Assembly: GCA_029961685.1 (NCBI GenBank)
Contig: JARWKL010000001.1
Location: 25,928,295-25,992,294, forward strand
Direction of reading: 5' to 3'
Length of the DNA stretch: 64,000 nucleotides
Source: Aristolochia californica
Lineage: Eukaryota; Streptophyta; Magnoliopsida; Piperales; Aristolochiaceae
In this document: piece after piece, positions 14,301-27,206 of the stretch
Layout: each line of letters begins with the position of its first letter
Numbering within the stretch: the stretch's first letter is position 1
The notes under the pieces: generated by a model
What the model saw: the letters and a program-made list of their open reading frames with translations, nothing else
The model's database searches: none
Told to the model about the DNA's origin: nothing
Made by a program: the position numbers and the translations under genes

Positions 14301-16620
14301 ATTCACACACCACAAATGAAGACAAAATTTTTGTGGTTCAAGTTTGGGAAATTCCACTTGTTCAACCCTAATAGCTTGGAATTTTGTAAGAAAGAGATTT
14401 CTTCCACTTATGATTTAAAAATCGATATGCCTTCTTGAAACATGTTAAAGATGCAAATCACATATGGATCCAAACCTTTTAAAGAGAATAACAAACGCTC
14501 ATTAAATTCTAAAGTGAACGTGCGGTGAGAAATTTACCTGAGTCAAACAAGCCATTAATTTGCACATTTAGAAAAAGCTGACCTAACAATCAAAGATGAT
14601 TGTAAAGTGATTTATCATGCGTAACGGGCTATAGTACCCTAAGAAATAGCTTACGGATTGGCAGTCAACACTCAATTAAAAATCCCCCACCTCCCCCTAT
14701 TCCCAACCATTGCAAAACTTTTATATAAAAACTGAGAAGAGCTTACAATCCTTAAAAATTACAGACACTCTTATGAATTATCTCTCTCTATATTTGTGCA
14801 TGGTGCATTTCCATTTTAGATGTACTCTATTTTCTTATATCAAAACATTGAGTTTTCGCCATCCCTTTATCCCGTAAACCAAAAAGGCAAATAGATCACA
14901 ACAAAATGAAAATTTTAGAGTTTATGTATGGAAAAAATTTAAAACAATAACAAATGTAAGTAAAGAAAATTTATTCACACATCACAATTGAACACAAAAG
15001 TTTTGTTGTCCATGTTTGGGAAATTCCACTAGTTCAACCCTTACAGCTTGGAATTTTATAAGAAAGAGATTTCTTCCACACATGCATTAAAAATGCATAT
15101 GTATGCTTGAAACTTGTTAAATTTGCAAATCACCTATGGATCCAAACCTTTTAAAGAGAATAACAAACGCTAGTTAAATTCTCAATTGAACGTGCCGCGG
15201 GATATTTACCCAATTCAAATAAGCCATTATTTTGCCTAATTACAAAAAGCTGACCTAAGAATCATAGATTATTGTAAAGTGATTTATCATGCGTAATGGG
15301 CTATATTACCCTAAAAAATTGCTTATGGATTGGGAGTCAACACTCAGTTAAAAATCCCCCGTCTCCCCCTTTCCCCTACGATTGCAAAACCTGATATATA
15401 AAAAATAAAAAGAGCTTACAATCCCTAAAAATTACAGCCACTCATTGGAATTATCACTCTCTACATTTGTGCAATGTCCATTTCCATTTAAGATGTAATC
15501 TTTTTTCTTAAATCAGAACTTTGGGTTTTCGCTCTCCCTTCTTCCCTTAAACCTAAAAGGCTAAAAATAAAAAAAAAAGAAAAATTTTAATGTCTGGAAA
15601 AATTTTAAAACAATAAAAAATATAATAAAAAAAATTTATTCACACACCACAATTGAACACAAAAGTTTTTTTTGTCAAGGTTTGGGAAATTCCACTAGTT
15701 CAACCGTAACAGCTTGGCGTTTTAGAAGAAAGAGAATTCTTCCACACATGCTTTTAAAATTGATATGCATGCTAGAAACATGTTAAATTTGCAAATCACC
15801 TATGGATACAAACCTTTTAAAGAGAATAACAAATGCTCATTAAATTCTCAAGTGAACGTGCGGTGGAATATTTACCCGAGTCAAACAAGCCGTTATTTTG
15901 CCCATTTACAAAAAGTTGACCTAACAATCATAGATGATTGTAATGTGATTTATCTTGCTTAATGGGCTATATTACCCTAAGAAATGATTGATGGATTGGG
16001 AGTCAACACTCAGTTAAAAATCGCCCCTCTCCTCCTTTTCCAGAAGATTGCAAAACCTGGTATATAAAAACAAAAACAGAGCTTACAATCCCTAAAAATT
16101 ACATACACACTTTGGAATTATCTCTCTCTACATTTGTGGATTGTGCATTTCCATTTTAAATGTACTCTGTTTTCTTAAATACAAACTTTGATTTTTCGCT
16201 CTCCATTCATCCTGTAAACCAAAAAGGCAAATAGTTCCAATAAAATGCAAATTTTAGAGTTAATATATGGAAAAAATTCAAAACAATAACAAATGTAAGT
16301 AAATGAAATTTATTCACACCACAAATGAATAGAAAAGTTTTGTTGTCCAAGTTTGGGAAATTCCACTATTTCAACCCCAATAGCTTGGAATTTTATAAGA
16401 AAGAGATTTCTTCAACACATGCTTTAAAAATGGATATGCATGCTTGTAACAAGTTAAAGATGCAAATCACTTGTTGATCCAAACCTTTTACAGAGAATAA
16501 CAAACGCTCATTAAATTCTCAAGTGAACGTGCGGTGGAATATTTACCCGAGTAAAATAAGCCATTATTTTGCCCATTTACAAAAAGTTGACCTAACAATC
16601 ATAGATGATTGCAATGTGAT
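11341..16620. repeat. Higher-order block B', second copy with one extra monomer
   Basis: This segment repeats block B immediately next to it. Positions 11341 to about 12350 match 6721-7720 at an offset of about 4.62 kb, whereas about 13053-16500 match 7761-11210 at about 5.29 kb. The jump in offset, about 670 bp, is one monomer. The additional unit is the monomer around 12400-13050. The variants listed for block B are all present here, including the near-identical monomers at 7761 and 13053. Confidence 0.75.
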
Positions 16621-18696
16621 TTATCTTGATTAATGGGCTATATTACCCTATGAAATGGCTTGTGGATTGGGAGTCAACACTCAGTTAAATTTCCCTCGTC
16701 TCCCCCTTTTCCCGAAAATTGCAAAAACTGATATATAAAAACTAAAAAGAGCTTACCATCCCAAAAAATTACATACTCTTGGGAATTATCTCTCTCTACA
16801 TTTGTGGATTGTGCATTTCCATTTTAGATGTACTCTGTTTTCTTAAATCAAAACTTTGAGTTTTCACTCTCCCTTCATCCTGTAAACCAAAAAGGCAAAT
16901 AGATCACAACAGAATGAAAATTTTAGAGTTTTTGTAAGGAAAAAATTTAAAACAATAACAAATGTAAAGAAAATTTATTCACAAACCACAAATGAACACA
17001 AAAGTTTTATTGTCCAAGTTTGGGAAATTCCACCAGTTCAACCCTAACAGCTTGGAATTTGATATGAAAAAGATTTCTTCCACATATGCTTTAAAAATGG
17101 ATATGCATGCTTGTAACATGTTAAAGATGCAAATCACCTATGGATCCAAACCTATTAAAGAGATTAACAAACACTCATTAAATTCTCAAGTGAACTTGCG
17201 GTGGGATATTTACCCGAGTCAAACAAGCCATTATTTTGCACTTTTACAAAAATATGACCTAACAATCATAGATGATTGTAAAGTTATTTATCGTACGTAA
17301 CGGGCTATAGTACCCTAAGAAATGGCTTATAGATTGGGTGTCAACACTCAGTCAAAAAATCCCCCGCCTCCCCCTTGTCCCGACGATTACAAAACCTGAT
17401 ATGTAAAAACTAAAAAGAGCTTACAATCCCTAAAAATTACAGACACTCTTTGGACATATCTCTCTCTATATTTGTGCATTGTGCATTTCCATTTTAGATG
17501 TACTCCTTTTTCTTAAATCAAAACTTTGAGTTTTCGCTTTCCTTTCATCCCGTAACCCAAAATGGCAAATAGATCACAACAAAATGAAAATTTTAGAGTT
17601 GATGAATGGAAAAAATTTAAAACAATAACAAATGAAAGTAAGGAAAATTTATTCACACACCACAAATGAACACAAAAGTTTTGTGGGTTAAGTTTGGGAA
17701 ATTCCACTCGTTCAACCCTAACTGCTTGGAATTTTATAAGAAAGAGATTTCTTCCACTTATGCTTTAAAAATGGATATGCATTCTTGAAACATGTTAAAG
17801 ATGCAAATCACATATGGATCCAAACCTTTTAAAGAGAATAAAAAACGCTCATTAAATTCTGTAGTGAACATGCGGTGAGATATTCACGTGAGTCAAACAA
17901 GCCATTATTATGCCCATTTACAAAAAGCTGACCTAACAATCATAGAAGATTGTAAAGTGATTTATAGTGGGCAACGAGCGATAGTACCGTAAGAAATAGT
18001 TTACAGATTGTGAGTCAACACTCAGTTAAAAATTGCCCGCCTCCCCCTTTTCCCGACGTGATCTAAACCTTCTATATAAAAACTGAAAAGAGCTTACAAT
18101 CACTAAAAATTATAGACACTCTTTGGAATTATCTCTCTCAACATTTGTGCATTGTGCATTTCCATTTTAGATGTAGTCTTTTTTCTTAAATCAAAACTTT
18201 GAATTTTTGCTCTCCCTTTGTCCCGTAAACCAGAAAGGCTAATACGACACAACAAAATCAATACTTTAGATTTTATGTATGGAAAAAATTTAAAAAAATA
18301 ACAAATGTAAGTAAAAAAAATTTATTCACACACCACAATTGAACACAAAAGTTTTGTTGTCCAATTTGGGAAATTCCACTCGTTCATCCCTAACATCTTG
18401 AAATTTTATAAGAATGAGATTTCTTCCACACATGCTTTAAAAATGCATATGCATGCTTAAAACATGTTAAATATGCAAATCACCTATGGATCCAAACCTT
18501 TTAAAGAGAATAACAAACACTGGTTAAATTCTCTAGTGAACGTGCGGTGGGATATTTACCCAAGTCAAACAAGCCATTATTGTTCCATTTACAAAAACCT
18601 GACCTAAAAATCATAGATTATTGTAAAGTAATTTATCATGCGTAACTGGTTATATTATCCTAAAAAATTGCTTATGGATTGGGTGTCAACACTTAG
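16621..18696. repeat. Satellite monomers between blocks B' and A' (about three)
   Basis: These are ordinary monomers of the array in the same orientation. The last of them (about 18020-18696) carries a private variant: ACACTGGTTAAATTCTCTAG near 18518, then GCGTAACTGGTTATATTATCC near 18642. The same variant is seen at 25914 and 26036, so this monomer is paired with the one that follows block A'. The offset is about 7.4 kb, or 11 monomers. No gene is seen here. Confidence 0.75.
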
Positions 18697-21600
18697 TTAA
18701 AAATCCCCCGTCTCCCCCTTTTCCCAACGATCGAAAAACCTGATATACAAAAACTAAAAACAGCTTACAATCCCTAAAAATTACATACACTCCTTGGAAT
18801 TATCTCTCTCTACATTTGTGGATTGTGCACTTCTATTTTAGATGTACTCTATTTTCTTATATCAAAACTTTGAGTTTTCACTCTCCCTTCTTCCCGTAAA
18901 CCTAAAAGGCAAAAAGATTACAACAAAATGAAAATTTTAGAGTTAATGTATGGAAAAAATTTAAAACAATAACAAACGTAAGAAAAAAATTTATTCACAA
19001 ACCACAAATGAACACAAAAGTTTTGTTGTCAAGGTTTGGGAAACTCCACTAGTTCAACCTTAATAGCTTGGAGTTTTATAAGAAAGAAAATTCTTCCACA
19101 CAAGCTTTACAAATGGATATGCATGCTTGAAACATGTTAAAGATGCAAATCACCTATGGATCCAAAGCTTTTAAAGAGTATAAAAAATGCTCATTAAATT
19201 CGCAAGTGAACGTGTGGTGGGATATTTACCAGAGTCAAACAGGCCATTATTATGCCCATTAACAAAAAGTTGACCTAACAATCATAGATGATTGTAAAGT
19301 GATTTATCTTGTTGAACGGGATATATTACCCTAAGAAATATCTTATGGATTGGGAGTCAACACTCAGTTAAAAATCCCTTGCCTCCCCTTTTTCCCAACG
19401 AAAGCAAAACCTGATTTATAAAAACTAAAAGCAGCTTACAATCCCAAAAAATTACATACACTCTTTGGAGTTATCTCTCTCTACATTTTTTGGATTGTGC
19501 ATTTCCATTTTTGATGTACTCTTTTTTCTTCAATAAAAAACTTTGAGTTTTCGCTCTCTCTTCATTTCATAAACCATAAAGGCAAATAAATCACAACAAA
19601 ATGAAAAATTTAGAGTTTATGTATGGAAATTTTTTTTAAAAAAAACCAAATGTCAGTAAAGAAAATTTATTCACACACCACAAATGAACAAAAAAATTTT
19701 GTTGTCCAAGTTTGTGAAATTCCACTAGTTCAACCCAAATAGCTTGGAATTTTATAAGAAAGAGATTTCTTCCATACAAGCTTTAAAAATGATATACCTG
19801 CTTGTAACTTGTTAAAGATGGAAATCACCTATGGATCCAAACCTTTTAAAGAGAATAACAAACGTTGGTTAAATTCTCAAGTGAACGTGCAATGGGATAT
19901 TTACCCGAGTCAAACAAGCCATTATCTTACCCATTTACAAAAATCTGACCTAACAATCATAGATTATTGTAAAGTGATTTATCATGTGTAAAGGGCTATA
20001 TTACCCTAGAAAATTGCTTATGGATTGGGAGTCAACACTCAGTTAAAAATCCCTCTTCTCCCCCTTTTCTAGACGATTGCACAACCTGATATATAAAAAC
20101 TAAAAAGAGCTTACAATCCCTAAAAATTACAGACACTCAATGGAATTATGTCTCTCTACATTTGTGCAATCTGCATTTCCATTTTAGATGTAATCTTTTT
20201 TCATAAATCAGAACTTTGAGTTTTCACTCTCCCTTCTTCCGGTAAACCTAAAAGGCAAAAAGATCACAACAAAATGATAATTTTTGAGTTCATGTATGGA
20301 AAAAATTTAAAACAATAACAAATGTAAGAAAAAAAAATTTATTCACACACCACAAATGAATGCAAAAGTTTTGTTGTCAAGGTTTGGGAAATTCCACTAG
20401 TTCAACCTTAATAGCTTGGAGTTTTATAAGAAAGAGATTTCTTCCGCACATGCTTTAAAAATGGATATGCAAGCTTGAAACAAGTTAAAGATGCAAATCA
20501 CCTATGGATCCAAACCTTTTAAAGAGAATAACAAACGCTCATTAAATTCTCAAGTGAACGTGCGGTGGGATACTTACCCGAGTCAAACAAGCCATTATTT
20601 TGCCCATTTACAAAAAGTTGACCTAACAATCATAGATGATTGTAATGTGATTTATCTTGCTTAACGGGCTATATTACCCTAAGAAATGGCTTATGGATTG
20701 GGAGTGAACACTTAGTTAAAAATCCCCCGTCTCCTCTTTTTCCCGACGATCGCAAAACCTGATATATAAAAACTAAAAACAACTTACAATCCCTAAAAAT
20801 TACATACACTCCTTGGAATTATATCTATCTACATTTGTGGATTGTGCATTTCTATTTTAGATGTATTCTATTTCCTTAAATAAAAACTCTGAGTTTTCGC
20901 TCTCCCTTCATCCCGTAAACAAAAATGGCAAATTCATCACAACAAAATGAAAATTTTAGTGTTTATGTATGGAAAAAATTTAAAACAATAACAAATGTAA
21001 GTAAAGAAAATTTATTCACACACCACAAATGAACACAAAAGTTTTGTTTTCCAAGTTTGGGAAATTTCTGTAGTTCAACCCTAACAGCTTGGAATTTTAT
21101 CAGAAAGAGATTTCTTCCGCTTATGCTTTAAAAATGGATATGCATTCTTGAAACATGTTAAAGATGAAAATCACATATGGATCCAAACCTTTTAAAGAGA
21201 ATAACAAACGCTGAGTAAATTCTCAGGTGAACTTGCGGTGAGATATTTACCTGAGTCAAACAAACCATTATTTTTCCCATTTACAAAAAGCTAACATAAA
21301 AATCATAGATGATTGTAACGTGATTTATCGTGTGTAACGGGCAATAGTAAACTAAGAAATAGCTTATGGATTGGGAGTCAACACTCAGTTAGAAATCCCC
21401 CGCCTCCCTCTTTTCCCGACGATTGCAAAACCTTAGATATAAAAACTAAAAAGAGCTTACAATCCCTAAAAATTACAGACACTCTTTGGAATTATCTCTC
21501 TCTACATTTGTGCATTGTGCATTTCCATTTTAGATATACTCTTTTGTCTTAAATCAAAAATTTGAGTTTTCGCTCTCCCTTTATCCCGTAAACCAGAAAG

Positions 21601-24600
21601 GTAAATAGATGCAACAAAATGAAAATTTTAGAGTTTATGTGTGGAAAAAATTTAAAACAATAACAAATGTAAGTAAAGAAATTTTATTCACACACCACAA
21701 TTGAACACAAAAGTTTTGTTGTCCAAGTTTGGAAAATTCCACTAGTTCAATGCTAAGTGATTACAATTTTATATGAAAGAGATTTCTTCCACTTATGCTT
21801 AAAAAATGCATATGCATGCTCGAAATATGTTAAATATGCAAATGACCTATGGATCCAAACATTTTAAAGAGAATAACAAACGCTCGTTAAATTCTCAAAT
21901 GAATGTGCGATGGGATATTTACCGGAGTCAAACAAGCCATCATTTTGCCCATTTACAAAAAATTGACCTAACAATCATAGATGATTGTAATGTGATTTTT
22001 CTTGCTTAACGGGCTGTATTACCATAAGAAATGGCTTATGCATTGGGAGTCAACACTTAGTTAAAAATCCCCCGTCTACCCCTTTTCCCGACAATTGCAA
22101 AACTTGATATATAAAAACTAAAAAGTGCTTAAAATCCCTAAAAATTACATACACTCTTTGGAATTATCTCTCTCTACATTTGTGAATTGTGCATTTCCAT
22201 TTTAGATGTACTCTATTTTCTTAAATCAAAACTTTGAGTTTTCGCTCTCCGTTCATCCCGTAAACCAAAAAGGCAAATAGATCACAACAAAATAAAAATT
22301 TTAGAGTTTACGTATGGAAAAAATTTAAAACATTAACAAATGTAAGTAAATAAAATTTATTCACACACCACAAATGAACACAAAAGTTTTGTTGTCCAAG
22401 TTTGGGAAATTCCACTAGTTCAGCCCTAACAGCTTGGAATTTTATAAGAAAGAGATTTCTTCCACTCATGCTTTAAAAATGGATATGCATGCATGTAACA
22501 TGTTAAAGATGGAACTCACCTACGAATCCAAACCTTTTAAAGAGAATAACAAACGCTCATTAATCTCTCAAGTGAATGTGCGATGGGATATTTACCCGAC
22601 TCAAACAAACCATTATTTTGCCCATTTACAAAAAGCTGACCTAACAATCATAGATGATTGTAATGTGATTTATCTTGCTTAACGGGCTATAGTACCCTAA
22701 GAAATGGCTTATGGTTTGGGAGTCAACACTCAGTTAAAAATCCCCCGTCTCCCCTTTTTCTCGAAGATTGCAAAACCTGATATATAAAAACTAAAAGAGC
22801 TTACAATCCCTATAAATTACATACACTCTTTGGAATTATCTTTTTCTACATTTGTGGATTGTGCATTTCCATTTTAGATGTACTCTATTTTCTTTAATCA
22901 AAACTTTGAGTTTTTTCTCTCCCTTCATCCCGTAAACCAAAAAGGCAAATAGATCACAAAAAAATGAAAATTTTAGAGTTTATGTATGGAAAAAATTTAA
23001 AACTATAAAAAATGTAAGTAAAGAAAATTTATTCACACACCACAAATGAACACAAAAGTTTTGTTGTCCAATTTTGGGAAATTCCACTAGTTCAACCTTA
23101 ACAGACTGGAATTTTATAAGAAAGAGATTTCTTCCACTCATGCTTTAAAAATGGATATGCATGCATGTAACATGTTAAAGATGGAAATCACCTATGAATC
23201 CAAACCTTTTAAAGAGAATAATAAATGCACATTAAATTCTCAAGTGAATGTGCGGTGGGATATTTACCCGAGTTAAACAAACCATTATTTTGCCCATTTA
23301 CAAAAAGCTGACCTAACAATCATAGATGATTGTAAAGTGATTTATCATGCATAATGAGCTATAGTACCCTAAGAAATAGCATGTGGATTGGGAGTCAACA
23401 TTCAGTTAAATATCCCCCGCCTCCCCCTTTTCCCAACCATTGCAAAACCTTATATATAAAAACTGAAAAGATCTTAGAATCCCTAAAAATTACAGACACT
23501 CTTTGGAATTATCTCTCTCTACATTTCTGCATTGTGCATTTCAGTTTTAGATGTAATCTTTTTTCTTAAATCAAAACTTTGAGTTTTCGCTCTCCCTTTA
23601 TCCCGTAAACCAAAAATGCAAATAGATCGCAAAAAAATGAAAATTTTAGAGTTTAAGTATGGAATAAATTTTAAAAAATAACAAATGTAAGTAAAGAAAA
23701 TTTATTCACACCCCACAAATGTACAAAAAAGTTTAATTGTCCAAGTTTGGGAAATTCCACTAGTTCAACCCTAACAGCTTGGAATTGTATAAGAAAGAGA
23801 TTTCTTCCAGACATGTTTTAAAAATGGATATGCATGCTAGAAACAAGTTAAAGATGGAAATCACCTATAGATCCAAACCTTTTAAAGAGAATAACAAACA
23901 CTCATTAAATTCTCAAGTGAACATGCGGTGGAATATTTTCCAGAGTCAAACAAGCCATTATTTTACCCATTTACAAAAATTTGACGTTACAATCATAGAT
24001 GATTGTAAAGTGATTTATCTTGAGTAACGGGCTATGGTACCCTAAGAAATTGCTTACGGATTGGGAGTCAACACTCAGTAAAAAATCCCCCGCCTCCCCC
24101 TTTCCCTGACTTTTCCAAAACCTTATTTATAATAACTAAAAAAAGCTTACAATCCCCAAAAATTACAGACACTCATTGGAATTATCTCTCTCTACATTTG
24201 TGCATTGTGCATTTCCATTTTAGATGTAATCTTTTTTCTTAAATCAAAACGTTGATTTTTTGCTCTCCCTTCTTCTCGTAAGCCTAAAAGTCAAAAATAT
24301 CACAACAAAATTAAAATTTTAGAGTTAATGTATGGAAAAAATTTAAAACAATAACAAATGTAAGTAAAGAAAATTTATTCACAAACCACAAATGAACACA
24401 AAAGTTTTGTTGTCAAGGTTTGGGAGATTCCACTAGTTCAACCTTAATAGCTTGGAGTTTTATAAGAAAGAGATTTCTTCCACACATGCTTTAAAAATAG
24501 ATAGGTATGATTGAAACATGTAAAAGATGCAAATCACCTATGGATCCAAAGCTTTTAAGGGGAATAAAAAATGCTCATTAAATTCTCGAGTGAACGTGCT

Positions 24601-25874
24601 GTGGGATATTTACCAGAGTCAAACAGGCCATTATTTTTCCCATTTACAAAAAGTTGACCTAACAATCATAGGTGATTTTAAAGTGATTTATCTTGCTTAC
24701 CGGGATATATTACCCTAAGAAATGGGTTATGGATTAGGAGTCAACACTCAGTTAAAAATCCCTGGCCTCCCCTTTTTCTCGACTATTACAAAACATGATT
24801 TATAAAAACTAAAAAGAGCTTACAATCCATTAAAATTACATACACTCTTTGGAATTATCTCTCTCTACATTTGTGGATTGTACATTTCTGTTTTAGATGT
24901 ACTCTTCTTTCTTAAATCAAAACGTTGAGTTTTCGCTCTCTCTTCATCCCCTAAACCATAAAGGCAAATAGATCACAACATAATGAAAATTTTAGAGTTT
25001 ATGTATGGAAATTTTTTTTAAAAATAACAAATGCACATAAAGAAAATTTATTCACACACCACAAATGAACACAAAAGTTTTGTTGTCCAATTTTTGGAAA
25101 TTCCACTAGTTCAACCCTAATAGCTTGGAATTTTATAAGAAAGAGATTTCTTCCACATATGCTTTAAAAATGAATATGCATGCTTGAAACATGTTAAAGA
25201 TGCAAATCACCTATGGATCCAAACCTTTTAAGGAGAATAAGAAATGCTCATTAAATTCTCAAGTGAACGTGCGGTGGGATATTTATCGGAGTCAAACAAG
25301 CCATTATATTGCCCATTTACAAAAAGTTGACCTAACAATCATAGATGATTGTAAAGTGATTTATCGTGCGTAACGGGCTATATTAACCTAAGAAATGGCT
25401 TATGGATTGGGAGTCAATACTCAGTTAAAAATCCCCCGCCTGCCCCTTTTCCCGACGATTGCAAAACTTGATATATAAAAACTAAAAAGAGCTTACAATC
25501 CCTAAAAATTACCCAAACTCTTAGGAATTGTCTCTCTTTACATTTTTCATTGTGCATTTCCATTTTAGATGTACTATTTTTCCTAAATAAAAATTTTTAG
25601 TTTTCTCTTCCCTTCTTCCCGTAAACCAAAAAGGCAAATAGATCAGAACAAAATGAAAATTTTAGAGTTTATGTAAGGAAAAAATTTAAACCAATAACAA
25701 ATGTAAGTAAAGAAAATTTATTCACACACCACAATTGAACACAAAAGTTTTGTTGTCCAAGTTTGGGAAATTCCACTCGTTCAACCCTAACTGCTTGGAA
25801 TTTTATAAGAAAGAAATTTCTTCCACACATGCTTTCAAAATGCATATGCATGCTTGAAACATGTTAAATATGCA
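18697..25874. repeat. Higher-order block A', second copy
   Basis: This is the second copy of the block at 1-7170, with variants in the same order and an offset of 18.70 kb throughout. Close to 25880-25910 the match to block A stops in mid-monomer. The sequence upstream (including AAACCAATAACAAATG and TTTTTCATTGTG) follows block A, while downstream it follows the monomer that precedes A' at 18460-18696. The switch marks a recombination breakpoint inside a monomer. Confidence 0.8.
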
Positions 25875-26435
25875 AATCACCTATGGATCCAAAGCTTTTA
25901 AAGAGAATAACAAACACTGGTTAAATTCTCTAGTGAACGTGCGGTGGGATATTTACCCCAATCAAACAAGCCATTATTGTTCCCATTTACAAAAAGCTGA
26001 CCTAAAAATCATAGATTACTGTAGAGTAATTTATCATGCATAACTGGTTATATTATCCTAAAAAATTGCTTATGGATTGGGTGTCAACACTCAGTTAAAA
26101 ATCCCCCGTCTCCCCCTTTTCCATACGATTGCAAAACCTGATATATAAACACTAAAACGAGCTTACAATCCCTAAAAATTACAAACACTTATTGGAATTA
26201 TCTCTCTCTACACTTGTGCAATGTGCAATTCCATTTTAGATGTAATCTTTTTTCTTAAATCAGAACTTTGAGTTTTTGCTCTCCCTTCTTCCCATTAACA
26301 TAAAAGGCAAAAAGATCACATCAAAATGAAAATTTTAGAGTTAATCTATGCAAAAAATTTAAAATAATAACAAATGTATGAAAAAAAATTTATTCACACA
26401 CAACAAATGAACACAAAAGTTTTGTTGTCAAGGTT

Positions 26436-26436
26436 T
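26436..26436. repeat. Shortened monomer: about 31-bp deletion
   Basis: The text runs from TTGTCAAGGTTT straight into TGGAGTTTTATAAG. Neighbouring monomers carry about 31 more bases here, from GGGAAATTCC to the end of the AATAGCT motif. The flanks offer only a few bases of T/G microhomology. The rest of the monomer is normal. Confidence 0.75.
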
Positions 26437-27205
26437 TGGAGTTTTATAAGAAAGCGATTTCTTCCACACATGCTTTAAAAATGGATATGCATGCTTGAAA
26501 CATGTTAAAGATCCAAATCACCTATGGACTCATACCATTTAAAGAGAATAACAAACGCTAATAAAATTCTCAAGTGAACGTGCGGTGGGATATTTACCCG
26601 AGTCAAACAAGCCATTATTTTGCCCATTTACAAAAAGTTGACCTAACAATTGTAGATGATTTTAATATGATTTATCTTGCTTAATGAGCCATATTACCCT
26701 ATGAAATGGCTTATGGATTGGGAGTCAACACTCAGTTAAAAATCCCACGTCTCCCCCTTTTCCCGGCGATTGCAAAACCTGATATATAAAAACTAAAAAG
26801 AGCTTACAATCCCTAAAAATTACATACACTCTTTGGAATTATCTCTCTCCACATTTGTGGATAGTGCATTTCCATTTTATATGTACTATGTTTTCTTTAA
26901 TCAAAATTTTGAGTTTTCGCTCTTCCTTCATCCCGTAAACCAAAAAGGCAAATAGATCACAACAAAATGAAAATTTTAGAGTTGATGTAAAGAAAAAATT
27001 CAAAACAATAACAAATGTAACTAAATAAAATTTATTCACACACCACAAATGAACACAAAAGTTTTGTTGTCCAAGTTTGGGAAATTCCACTAGTTCAAGC
27101 CTAACAGATTGGAATTTTATAAGAAAGAGATTTCTTCCACACATGCTTTGAAAATGGATGTGCATGCTTGTAACATTTTCAAGATGCAAATCACCTATGG
27201 ATCCA

Positions 27206-27206
27206 A
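27206..27206. repeat. Shortened monomer: 40-bp deletion
   Basis: GGATCCAA is followed directly by GTGAACGTGCGG. The usual 40 bases between them, from the ACCTTTT motif to AAATTCTCAA, are absent. The trinucleotide CAA flanks both sides of the lost segment. A side effect is the 147-codon minus-strand frame at 26839-27282, which stays open only because of this loss. Confidence 0.8.
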
